NCBI GenBank assembly: GCA_903905685.1
Contig: CAIVHI010000168.1
Location: 1-15,147 of the forward strand
Reading direction: 5' to 3'
Origin: an uncultured Bacteroidota bacterium
GTDB taxonomy: Bacteria > Bacteroidota > Bacteroidia > Chitinophagales > Chitinophagaceae
DNA length: 15,147 bases
Below, in pieces: positions 6,136 to 13,811 of the stretch; within the stretch, counting starts at the first letter, position 1, and every line of letters starts with the position of its first letter. Both the position numbers and the translations under genes were made by a program. Under the pieces are notes generated by a model that worked only from the letters and a program-made list of their open reading frames with translations, did no database searches and had not been told where the DNA came from.

Positions 6136-7521
6136 ATGAATTGGAAAACGATAAAGTGGAAAATCAGGTACTACTTCCAGTATTTCCCTTTTACGGTAAA
6201 CAGTGCCATTTGCGGCCTCGCAGTGTGGGCGGCAGGACGGCTGGTATCATCGGCCACTCCAAAGCCGGGTGAGGACATCTCGCCGTTCTTCCCTTTTGTG
6301 GTAGTAATGGGCAAGCTCGCCATTCTGTTCTTTGCCGCATTGGCGGCGCTTTCGGTGCTCAGCACGTTTTACAGCTACCTCTACTACCAGTTCCGCCACA
6401 ACTCCACCGGCTCCTTCATGGAGGTCGACATCAAGCCTGAGATAAGAAAAGGGAAGAGTGTGCTCATACTAAGCACCCGCATCGAGGGCATCATCCGTCC
6501 ACTCTTGGGCTTCATCAATGGCCGGCTGTTCTACGACGACAATGTGATGACCGACCAATTCAGCCTGCTGTCCAACCAAAAAAAGGAGAAGAGCATTTGG
6601 CGCACGGCCATCAGCGGCCGCAGCCTCTTGGTGCTACCCGACATCAAGGAGTATGAACTGAAAGGTGGCTTTATCTATTTTCAAGACATGCTGCACTTGG
6701 TGTCGCTGGCTATGGCGCACCCCATGACCGGACATTTTTACCGCCCACCCACTTTGACCCCGCCTGATGAGCGCGACGTGTTCCCGAAAAAGACGGAACA
6801 AGCCGAAATACGCACCGAAACCCTGCGCCGCATAGATGGCGACTTGCTGAATTACAAAGACTTCGAATCGGGCGATGACGTGCGGCGCATTGTGTGGAAG
6901 GTGTATGCCCGCAACCGCGAGCTTATGGTGCGCACACCCGAGCTTTTCGAGCCCTATGCCTCGCACCTCTATCTCTATGCCTCCTTTTATGCCGCCGGCC
7001 GCACCGGTTTGCGGGCCGACGACTACATGAAGGAAATGCTCAACTACTACAAGAATCGGGTATGGACGGTGTATGACACCCTGTCGAAAAAGGAATGGGC
7101 AGTGAAGTATTTCCCCGACATCCCGTTCTCCTCCCCTGAAAACCTCACCGAGGCCGACCGTTGCGCCCACACCATTGCCAACAGCTCTTGGCAAAAGGAT
7201 ATCGGCATTTCGGGCTACTTCAACCCCCGCACGGGCGCGGTGCTCTGCATTTCCTCTTTTGTCGACTTGAAGGAGTTGGAAGACACCCTCGATAAATGCG
7301 ACTCGGGCACTATGATATATTTCGTCAAGGTATCCAAGGCATTCACGCGTCATGCCGCCGTGCGGCTGTTGTCGCGCATCCTCCTCCTTCCGCCCGACGA
7401 CCGCCTTGCCAAGTTGCGCAGCAAATGGCTGCTGTCGCCCTTGCGGCTGTCGGTGCGCAAGCGCGAGCAAGAGGTGGAGGCTTTACTGAACAGCAGCGGC
7501 ATCCCTTGGGGCGAGCTGTAA
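6136..7521 (+). CDS. DUF58 domain membrane protein
   Basis: The 461-residue protein has two N-terminal membrane segments (about 18-40 and 51-84) followed by a soluble part. The DUF58 signature, normally Y-x-x-G-D-x-x-R-x-I-x-W-x-x-x-A-R, is seen as Y240-KDFESGDD-VRRIVW254-KVYAR259. DUF58 proteins have a vWA-like fold and usually work beside a MoxR-type AAA+ ATPase in envelope or metal-insertion functions; the reaction is not established. Here no MoxR or vWA gene lies next to it: the propeller gene is upstream and a GH2 hydrolase is downstream in the same orientation and same frame, starting soon after the TAA at 7519. The ATG at 6136 is chosen because it precedes the first hydrophobic segment with an aromatic/basic N-terminus. 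Expression may come from the promoter near 5925, through a structured leader. Confidence 0.83.
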   Translation: MNWKTIKWKIRYYFQYFPFTVNSAICGLAVWAAGRLVSSATPKPGEDISPFFPFVVVMGKLAILFFAALAALSVLSTFYSYLYYQFRHNSTGSFMEVDIKPEIRKGKSVLILSTRIEGIIRPLLGFINGRLFYDDNVMTDQFSLLSNQKKEKSIWRTAISGRSLLVLPDIKEYELKGGFIYFQDMLHLVSLAMAHPMTGHFYRPPTLTPPDERDVFPKKTEQAEIRTETLRRIDGDLLNYKDFESGDDVRRIVWKVYARNRELMVRTPELFEPYASHLYLYASFYAAGRTGLRADDYMKEMLNYYKNRVWTVYDTLSKKEWAVKYFPDIPFSSPENLTEADRCAHTIANSSWQKDIGISGYFNPRTGAVLCISSFVDLKELEDTLDKCDSGTMIYFVKVSKAFTRHAAVRLLSRILLLPPDDRLAKLRSKWLLSPLRLSVRKREQEVEALLNSSGIPWGEL

Positions 7522-7532
7522 CGCAGCACGAT

Positions 7533-7564
7533 TTTGTTGCAGGACATTATTTCGCCTATCTTTC
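7533..7564 (+). promoter_or_regulatory. Bacteroidota-type promoter for the GH2 gene
   Basis: TTTG at 7533-7536 is followed after 20 bases by TATCTTTC at 7557-7564, a 7 of 8 match to TAnnTTTG. Transcription would start near 7570. This places the first two TTG codons of the downstream open frame (7534 and 7537) upstream of the transcript and favours a later start. Confidence 0.5.
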
Positions 7565-7584
7565 CTGCAACCAACACGTCTGCC

Positions 7585-10254
7585 TTGTTCCTGCAAATTG
7601 ACATTCGCCATATTCGTAGCCTTGCGTTACGCACCGCATTCATTTGCCTCCTATCCTTTTGGGCCGTAAAGGCCCACGCCCAAGTTCAAGAGTTGAATTC
7701 GGGCTGGAAGTGCATCAGGTATGATTCGGTGGGGCGAAACGGGCTGAAGGTATCAAGCCGGCATTTTCCACTCCAAGGCTTCCTGCCTGCCACCGTGCCC
7801 GGCACGGTGCTCACCACACTCATCAACAACAGCATCTATCCCGACCCGTTTTTCGGCACCAATCTCACCCAAATCCCCGACATCTACACCGCCGGGTGCG
7901 ACTTTTACACCTATGTTTTCGTCAACGACTTTCATGCAGGCATTGCGTCCGACAGGCATTTAAGGCTCCATTTCCGTGGGGTGAACTACCGATTTCAGGT
8001 TTTCATCAACGGACAAGCCTTGGCGTGCGCCGAGGGAGATTGCCGGGGTATGTTCCTGCAACACACCGCCGACATCACCCCATACCTTTCACAAGACGGC
8101 GACAACCGTTTGGCTGTAGCCGTGTATCCACCCAACCCGGTGGGCAACCCCAATGGCGGTCAGGGTGGCGACGGCACTATTGCACGCAATGTGAGCACCC
8201 AATTCACGGCGGGGTGGGACTGGATTCGGCCAATTCCGGACCGCAACACCGGCATTTGGGATAAAGTAACGCTGGAAGAAACCGGCGACTTGGTTATCCA
8301 CGCCCCCCACATCGTAACCCATGTGCCCGGCAAGCGCGAGCCTGCCGCACAAATACAGCAACCTGCGACGATAGAGGTCTCGGTAGACGTAGAAAACTTG
8401 GGAGACCACCCCGCCGATGCCGTATTGAGCTACATGCTCAATGACTTGCGAATTACGAAAATGGCTACCATTCCCGCCCATACTTTGGCCCATGTCGAAC
8501 TCCCGAATTTATTACTGAAAAACCCCAAACTGTGGTGGCCCAACAATATGGGTGGACAACCCCTCTACACCCTTCATATGAATGTTGCACCCGTTGGCAA
8601 GCCTTTTAGCGACGCTGTAGTCGTCGCATTCGGGGTGCGGGAAATAGGCGGAATTTGGAACACCCACACCCAAAGCCGCGAAATGCAGGTGAACGGGCAA
8701 CGCGTATTCATCAAGGGCGGCAACTGGATTGCGACCGATGCCCTATACCGTCTCTCCACCCAAAAGTATGATGCCGCGGTGCGCATGCACCGCAACATGA
8801 ACCTCAACCTAATACGCGTATGGGGCGGCGGCCTTACGGAGCGGCCGGAGTTTTATGATGCCTGCGATAAGTATGGCATACTGGTGATGCAGGATTTTTG
8901 GGTGTCGGGAGACTGCAATGGCCGTTGGCAGGACGACTTCAAGAAAGATGATACCTTGACGCGGCGGAACTATCCCGACGACCACAGGCTGTTTGTAGCG
9001 AGCCTGCGCGACCAAATCGAGCTGTTGCGCAACCACCCGTCTCTCGCCATTTGGTGCGGTGGAAACGAAATCCGTCCGCCCGCAGACATCCTGAAAGCAT
9101 TGACCGACACCCTATTGCCGCGACTCGACAACACTCGGGCATTCTTCGCCTATTCCAACGACGACAGCATGTCGCTCCACGCCCACGACGGCCCATACTC
9201 CATACAGGTGCCCGATTCGTTTTTCTCCACGCGGTCGTTTGCATTCAACTCTGAGGTGGGCTCTATCGGGCTTGGCGACTATGAATCGCTCCAGCGCTTC
9301 TTGCCTGCAAACCATCTGGCAAGCCTACCCCATTACGATGAACACAAGCACGAATGGGTGGCCGATTCCATGTGGGCATACCACATGTATAAAAGCTACG
9401 ATTCTACCATCTTGGCCTTCGGGCCTGTGAAAGACGTGCATGACTTTTGCCGCAAGGCACAAATCGTGAACTACAACCAATACCGCGCGCTCATGGAGGG
9501 CTTTGGGTCTCACCGGTGGGATTGGTATACGGGTGTGATTATTTGGAAGACTGAAAACCCATGGTCGGCCATGTTGGGGCAGATGTACGACCCTTGGCTA
9601 GACCCCAACGCCTGCCTGTATGGCACCATGGAAGGTGCTAAACCCGTCCACATCTTTTGGAATCCTGCGACCAAGCAGGTTACGGCATGGAACGAATTGC
9701 CACAACCGGGCAAACTGCTGCATTGGAAGGTTAAGCTGACAGACTTCAAAGGCAGGGTGCTCTGTTCTAAAAGCGGCACTGTAGCCCCAACCGATACGGG
9801 CACTTTAATCTCGTTGGGTATGGCCGAAGTCATGCCACACTTCATACCCAAGGGCGGTGGCCTCCTCTGCCTGACGCTCCAACTGCCGGGGTCTGACAGT
9901 GTAATCGACGACAACAGATACCTTGTGGCCGATGCCGAAGACCAGTTGACAGGATTGCCCAAGGGGAACCAAGCCCCATTGGTAGCAGCAGCCCATAAAG
10001 AGAGCTCAACCACGGCAACAGTGCAACTCACCAACCCCAAGGGCAATCTAGTAGCCGTGTTCGTGCGGGTGGCAGCCACCGATGGCGCAACGGGGCAACG
10101 TGTCCTGCCAACGTTCTACTCCGACAACTACCTTACCCTTTTGCCTGGGGAGTCTAGGAAAATCACCGTTGAATTTGGAACAATAATACCGAAGGGTACA
10201 CAATTCACGGTTGAAGGCGTAAATGAGGATTCCGTCAGTGTTGAGCTACACTGA
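7585..10254 (+). CDS. GH2 family beta-mannosidase-like glycoside hydrolase, exported
   Basis: The product is a large family 2 glycoside hydrolase. It has a signal peptide (hydrophobic core LRTAFICLLSFWAVKAHA, cut before Q33), an N-terminal sugar-binding beta-sandwich (to about residue 215), an Ig-like domain, a TIM barrel and C-terminal beta domains. With the start used here, E495 in WCGGNEIRPP is the likely acid/base and E557 in FNSEVGS the nucleophile. WWPNNMGGQPLY and RVWGGG are typical of beta-mannosidase, plant-type endo-beta-mannosidase and exo-beta-glucosaminidase relatives; exact substrate is open, but a beta-mannoside or amino-sugar glycan is likely. No T9SS or lipoprotein signal is seen, so it is probably periplasmic. 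No ATG precedes the signal peptide; I chose TTG at 7585 (889 residues) because a promoter overlaps the alternative TTG at 7534. The exact start is uncertain. Confidence 0.85.
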   Translation: MFLQIDIRHIRSLALRTAFICLLSFWAVKAHAQVQELNSGWKCIRYDSVGRNGLKVSSRHFPLQGFLPATVPGTVLTTLINNSIYPDPFFGTNLTQIPDIYTAGCDFYTYVFVNDFHAGIASDRHLRLHFRGVNYRFQVFINGQALACAEGDCRGMFLQHTADITPYLSQDGDNRLAVAVYPPNPVGNPNGGQGGDGTIARNVSTQFTAGWDWIRPIPDRNTGIWDKVTLEETGDLVIHAPHIVTHVPGKREPAAQIQQPATIEVSVDVENLGDHPADAVLSYMLNDLRITKMATIPAHTLAHVELPNLLLKNPKLWWPNNMGGQPLYTLHMNVAPVGKPFSDAVVVAFGVREIGGIWNTHTQSREMQVNGQRVFIKGGNWIATDALYRLSTQKYDAAVRMHRNMNLNLIRVWGGGLTERPEFYDACDKYGILVMQDFWVSGDCNGRWQDDFKKDDTLTRRNYPDDHRLFVASLRDQIELLRNHPSLAIWCGGNEIRPPADILKALTDTLLPRLDNTRAFFAYSNDDSMSLHAHDGPYSIQVPDSFFSTRSFAFNSEVGSIGLGDYESLQRFLPANHLASLPHYDEHKHEWVADSMWAYHMYKSYDSTILAFGPVKDVHDFCRKAQIVNYNQYRALMEGFGSHRWDWYTGVIIWKTENPWSAMLGQMYDPWLDPNACLYGTMEGAKPVHIFWNPATKQVTAWNELPQPGKLLHWKVKLTDFKGRVLCSKSGTVAPTDTGTLISLGMAEVMPHFIPKGGGLLCLTLQLPGSDSVIDDNRYLVADAEDQLTGLPKGNQAPLVAAAHKESSTTATVQLTNPKGNLVAVFVRVAATDGATGQRVLPTFYSDNYLTLLPGESRKITVEFGTIIPKGTQFTVEGVNEDSVSVELH

Positions 10255-10261
10255 TGCAACG

Positions 10262-11710
10262 CTAGGTAGCGATGCCCGTTTCCTGTTCTTCCTTCAGCTT
10301 GCGGCTAAGGATGACCAACATCGCCAACGGAATGTAGAAAAGGGCACCCACCTTGTGGGTCTCTATCAGTTCCGAAAAGAAGTTGTTGATGAAACCTACA
10401 GCAATGGTCATGACCAACCCCATGGTCACCAACCGGTAAAACCGGTCTTTGAAACCATGATATAGCCGCTGCGCCTTGGCAAAAATGAGAGGTATCAAAA
10501 TGGCGTAGAGCAACATGGCAGGCCAACCCTGCTCGGTGAGCATGTATAGAAAGTAGTTGTGCGTGGTGGAGTGCTCGGCATTTCGGCTTACATAGGTTTG
10601 GAAGCAGGAAATGGCGTAAGGCTTGTAGTAATAGTAAAACGCATGGGGGCCATATCCCGTAATGGGTTTGTCGCGGCTCATGCGCACCGCAGCTATCCAA
10701 CGATACAGCCGCTCCATAGACGACATGTCTTTACCGCGGAATGTGGCGATAAGGTGGTCGGTGAAGTTTTTGTGCATGTAGGTGTTATTGTAGTCGGGCC
10801 TGAACTCCAAAAACTTGTTGTTGGGCACCAAGTAAACAAACAGCAGGATGATCATGCCGTAAATGGCCGGCATAATGACATTGACGGTTTTTGACCGCAC
10901 AGCCAAGCCAACGATGATTGCAAATATTACGCCTATTACGGCGGCGCGGGCGTAGGCAAAGATGATGGCCGCAATGAAAATCAAGATAACCGCAATTAGC
11001 CCGTTTCGGTATCTGGGGCCTTTATGTCTGATAAGGGGATAGGCTACAAGCAGTAGTGGAAAGAACATGGAAATGACCGTACTGTAGTCAACGTGATTAT
11101 AGTACAACCCGCTCATGGCCCGTTGCACTTTGTCGAAGCCAAAGTCAAGAATGGCATGGTGTATCAATATCACGATAATGGTGATAAATATCGGAATGAA
11201 CATCACGAAGAAGCCCCTGACGAAATCTTTCTTCTCGCGGAATATCCATACCGGGAAAATAAAGTAGCACACCATAAGCCAACACTTGGCAAGTAGGAAT
11301 TTCACGGAATAAAAGAGCACCTGCGAGAACCCAACCGCCACCAAGAGCCAAACAAACTGGAGGAATACCACAAACACCAGCTCATCTCGCCACCACCAGC
11401 CGGGCAGCGTTTTGGGGTTGCGGGCATATACCAGCGTAAAAAGGATGAGGAAAATCCACATGATGGGTTCATCGGGCAGCGTAATGGCCATGGTGTCGGC
11501 CGCAAAATTGATTTGGATGGATGCCGGGATGGTGAATAGGAACAGCCAATAAGCTGCGCGCCAATTGACACCGACCAAGACCAAATACAGGAATACCAAC
11601 GGCGTAAGTAGAACAAACAGGTTGCCCGTTATGGCAAAAACCACCACAGTCAGGAACAGCACCCCGAAGGCACTTGCATTAATCCAGTTCTTTGTGAGAT
11701 ACGCCACCAT
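10262..11710 (-). CDS. Wzy/WaaL-like O-antigen polymerase or ligase family membrane protein
   Basis: This 482-residue protein has about ten or more hydrophobic spans and a long periplasmic loop between about residues 295 and 395. The loop carries the family signature: SSMERLYRW (330-338), PITGYGPHAF (349-358) and EHSTTHNYFLYMLTEQGW (379-396), including R335 and H380/H384 where conserved arginine and histidine residues of the Wzy_C domain lie. Such proteins polymerise lipid-linked repeat units or attach glycans to a lipid or protein acceptor at the periplasmic face of the inner membrane; the sequence does not decide which. Its ATG at 11710 shares one base with the stop of the upstream wzz gene (TAATG), so translation is coupled. 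Its stop lies 7 bases from the stop of the convergent GH2 gene, leaving no room for a separate terminator. Confidence 0.85.
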   Translation of the reverse strand: MVAYLTKNWINASAFGVLFLTVVVFAITGNLFVLLTPLVFLYLVLVGVNWRAAYWLFLFTIPASIQINFAADTMAITLPDEPIMWIFLILFTLVYARNPKTLPGWWWRDELVFVVFLQFVWLLVAVGFSQVLFYSVKFLLAKCWLMVCYFIFPVWIFREKKDFVRGFFVMFIPIFITIIVILIHHAILDFGFDKVQRAMSGLYYNHVDYSTVISMFFPLLLVAYPLIRHKGPRYRNGLIAVILIFIAAIIFAYARAAVIGVIFAIIVGLAVRSKTVNVIMPAIYGMIILLFVYLVPNNKFLEFRPDYNNTYMHKNFTDHLIATFRGKDMSSMERLYRWIAAVRMSRDKPITGYGPHAFYYYYKPYAISCFQTYVSRNAEHSTTHNYFLYMLTEQGWPAMLLYAILIPLIFAKAQRLYHGFKDRFYRLVTMGLVMTIAVGFINNFFSELIETHKVGALFYIPLAMLVILSRKLKEEQETGIAT

Positions 11711-12678
11711 TACCTTTCTTGGGAAATAATCAATTTATAATAGGCCATCAACAATACGAAAATAGAACTGAAGAACAACCCGCAGAGTAGTGCCACGGCA
11801 ACCGTGGTATTCAAGCTGGGCCCCGTTGGCGAAACCGGGGGCACTGCCCGGGTAATCACTTTCAGATACTGCATGGCATCATTCTTGGCGGCACCAAACT
11901 CATTGAGGTTGGACACATAATGAGCACGGTCGCCTACAAGCTGGTCTTTTGTAGCTTCTATATTTTGAATTTCTTCAATCGCACGCCCATACCCCTTACC
12001 ATTGCTCTTCATCTCTGCTGCCCCTATTGCGGTGCGGTTGGGACTCAGGATGGCGTAAATACCGTAATGATCTCGCATCGAGGCCAACGAGTCGGTTAGA
12101 ACCGCTATGGCACTGTCTACTTGCTGAAGCTTTTCCGAAATAGAAGTGATGATGTTCTCCTTGGCCGCAGTGTAGTAATGCCTGTAGGTTTCTTCGAGCA
12201 CCTTTACCGACATATTGGCCACATTTGCAGCAACTACGGGGTCGTAAGCGGTGTAGGAAATTTCCATGTCTTTATACTCCGACCGTTTGAGGTTGAAATT
12301 CCGACCATAAATACCCATGAGTCCTGCATGACCCTTGGCATCATTGATATCCATGTTGTACACCACTTGGAATTGGCAGTTTCTGATAACCCGATCCCTT
12401 ACCGTGTCGGAGGTGGCGAGGGCCGTCACTTTGTCCAGGTCGTCATCCCCGCCAAAGTAGTCCACATACCGGGTTTCGTATGACCTGAAAATGTTGTTTC
12501 TGTCGCCATACAGGGGATTGTTCACCAAAAATCGGGATTCCGCTTTGTATTTTTTCGGTTTGATCAGGAAGAAGCACATCCCCACCAATGAAGTCAAAAT
12601 CGATATCGATAATATGAACTTGATTTTTGTACGTAATACCGAAATTACGTCTATCAAATCAAAGGATGGTGCAGCCAT
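11710..12678 (-). CDS. Wzz-type polysaccharide chain-length determinant protein, paralog B
   Basis: The 322-residue protein has the Wzz layout: a short cytoplasmic N-terminus, a membrane span at about 19-39, a long periplasmic helical part predicted to be coiled coil (about residues 150-270), a proline motif (PPVSPTGP, 280-287) and a second span at 291-314. The first-span boundary motif KPKKYKAESRFLVNNPLYGDR is shared with the next gene upstream. There is no C-terminal tyrosine-kinase domain, so it is of the short Wzz type. It should set the chain length of a polymer built by the Wzy-like protein encoded immediately downstream, with which it overlaps by one base. It ends in KLIISQER. The start ATG at 12678 is preceded by an A/T-rich palindrome rather than a ribosome-binding site. 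Function is family-based and fairly sure; the polymer is unknown. Confidence 0.85.
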   Translation of the reverse strand: MAAPSFDLIDVISVLRTKIKFILSISILTSLVGMCFFLIKPKKYKAESRFLVNNPLYGDRNNIFRSYETRYVDYFGGDDDLDKVTALATSDTVRDRVIRNCQFQVVYNMDINDAKGHAGLMGIYGRNFNLKRSEYKDMEISYTAYDPVVAANVANMSVKVLEETYRHYYTAAKENIITSISEKLQQVDSAIAVLTDSLASMRDHYGIYAILSPNRTAIGAAEMKSNGKGYGRAIEEIQNIEATKDQLVGDRAHYVSNLNEFGAAKNDAMQYLKVITRAVPPVSPTGPSLNTTVAVALLCGLFFSSIFVLLMAYYKLIISQER

Positions 12679-12683
12679 TTATC

Positions 12684-12714
12684 AATAAATTAATTTATTA
12701 CCGATTATCAATCG
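12684..12714. promoter_or_regulatory. Two adjacent palindromes upstream of the second wzz gene
   Basis: AATAAATTAATTTATT at 12684-12699 is a perfect 16-base palindrome that ends 5 bases before the start codon of the downstream wzz gene. CGATT-ATC-AATCG follows at 12702-12714. They lie in the 93-base gap between the two wzz genes. Possible roles are an operator, an mRNA processing site or a translation-control hairpin; no function is shown. Confidence 0.35.
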
Positions 12715-12771
12715 ATTTTTTCCAACCAAATTTCCACTCGCAGCGGTTTCCATACGCCATCTGACTACCTG

Positions 12772-13740
12772 CTATCTACCCTTCTTGCGGTCAGACATCC
12801 CATCGGAGACTGCAACGAACAACGATGAACAGACAAACCCGAGGAATCCGCAGGCAATCAAAGTCACCAATCCACCAAGCCCTTTAGGCGTAACGGGTGG
12901 CGTAGCCTCCGTTATCACTTTTATGATGGGCATCTTCACCTTGGTATAGCTGGTGGTGTATTGGTTTGCCAATGTCGTTTTTACTGCGCGGTCGGCCACC
13001 ATTTCATCTTTAAGCGATTCGATGTTTTGAACCACTTCAATACCAAGACCGTAATTCTTTCTGGAACTTTCCCGCATGTTCCCGTTCATCAGGTTGTGCC
13101 GAGCGGGGCTTATGATGTCGTAAATACCATACTTCTCGCGGAGTTTGGCAAGTGTATCCGTTAGGGAGTTAATCATGCTATCCTCCTCAACAATTTTGTT
13201 CAAGATGGACTGGTGCATGCCTTTACGCATATCGTTGTAAAAGTCTTCATAGGTATCTTCCAACACCCTGACGCTTTCGTTGGCCACCGCCGCCGCACGC
13301 TTGGGGTCGGTATCGGTGTAGCTCAGCATCAAGTCCCTATTCTCCATGCGCATCAGGGTCAAATTCTTATCAAACTTGCGGATGAGCAGAAAGTCTTGTT
13401 TCGGCTTGGTTGTATCATACTTATAAGCTTTCGCCAAGCCCATATTCCGTATCACTTGGCGTTGCACCAGCTCCGAGCCCGCAAAGACCATTACACGGTT
13501 ACCATCATCTTCATTTCCAAAATAGTCCAGAAACTTGGTATCATAGTTATACAGGAAGTTTCGGTCGCTGTACAAAGGGTTTCTAATGATGAAGTTGGTT
13601 TTGGCCTCATATTTCTTGGGGCCAACCACATATACAAAACCGCCAACGACCGCCGAAATCGTCGAGATCGTCAGTATGAAGCGAAATCGACGGTTGATAC
13701 TGTTGCCGATATCCACCAAATTGAAGTTGTTACTTGCCAT
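12772..13740 (-). CDS. Wzz-type polysaccharide chain-length determinant protein, paralog A
   Basis: This 322-residue protein has the same build as its neighbour: a membrane span at about 20-39, periplasmic helices, a proline motif (PPVTPKG, 281-287) and a second span at about 290-311, ending in a basic tail (SDRKKGR). It aligns with paralog B over its full length: PKKYEAKTNF-IIRNPLYSDR against PKKYKAESRF-LVNNPLYGDR, LDYFGNEDD against VDYFGGDDD, and VIRN and YGIYDIISPARH against VIRN and YGIYAILSPNRT. Sequence divergence is large, so the duplication is old or the copies came in together. It is the first gene of the operon and has its own promoter 23 bases upstream. The kinase domain of larger Wzc proteins is absent. 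It probably forms a chain-length ring alone or mixed with paralog B. Confidence 0.85.
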   Translation of the reverse strand: MASNNFNLVDIGNSINRRFRFILTISTISAVVGGFVYVVGPKKYEAKTNFIIRNPLYSDRNFLYNYDTKFLDYFGNEDDGNRVMVFAGSELVQRQVIRNMGLAKAYKYDTTKPKQDFLLIRKFDKNLTLMRMENRDLMLSYTDTDPKRAAAVANESVRVLEDTYEDFYNDMRKGMHQSILNKIVEEDSMINSLTDTLAKLREKYGIYDIISPARHNLMNGNMRESSRKNYGLGIEVVQNIESLKDEMVADRAVKTTLANQYTTSYTKVKMPIIKVITEATPPVTPKGLGGLVTLIACGFLGFVCSSLFVAVSDGMSDRKKGR

Positions 13741-13762
13741 TTTATCAAACCTTAAAAAACGA

Positions 13763-13793
13763 TAAACTTATGAAATATTTTTCTAAAAACAAA
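13763..13793 (-). promoter_or_regulatory. Strong Bacteroidota-type promoter of the wzz-wzz-wzy operon
   Basis: On the minus strand TTTG (13793-13790) is followed after exactly 19 bases by TAAGTTTA (13770-13763), matching TTTG-N19-TAnnTTTG at all but the last base. The predicted transcript would start about 13756, giving a leader of roughly 15 bases before the ATG at 13740. It lies in the 71-base gap after prfA, so the operon need not depend on prfA read-through. Confidence 0.65.
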
Positions 13794-13811
13794 TTTTGTG
13801 ATTTGGCTCTA

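Noticed and set aside
6634..7470. 278-residue minus-strand open frame inside the DUF58 gene
   Set aside because: It is an antisense shadow. The plus-strand frame carries the DUF58 signature and two membrane spans.
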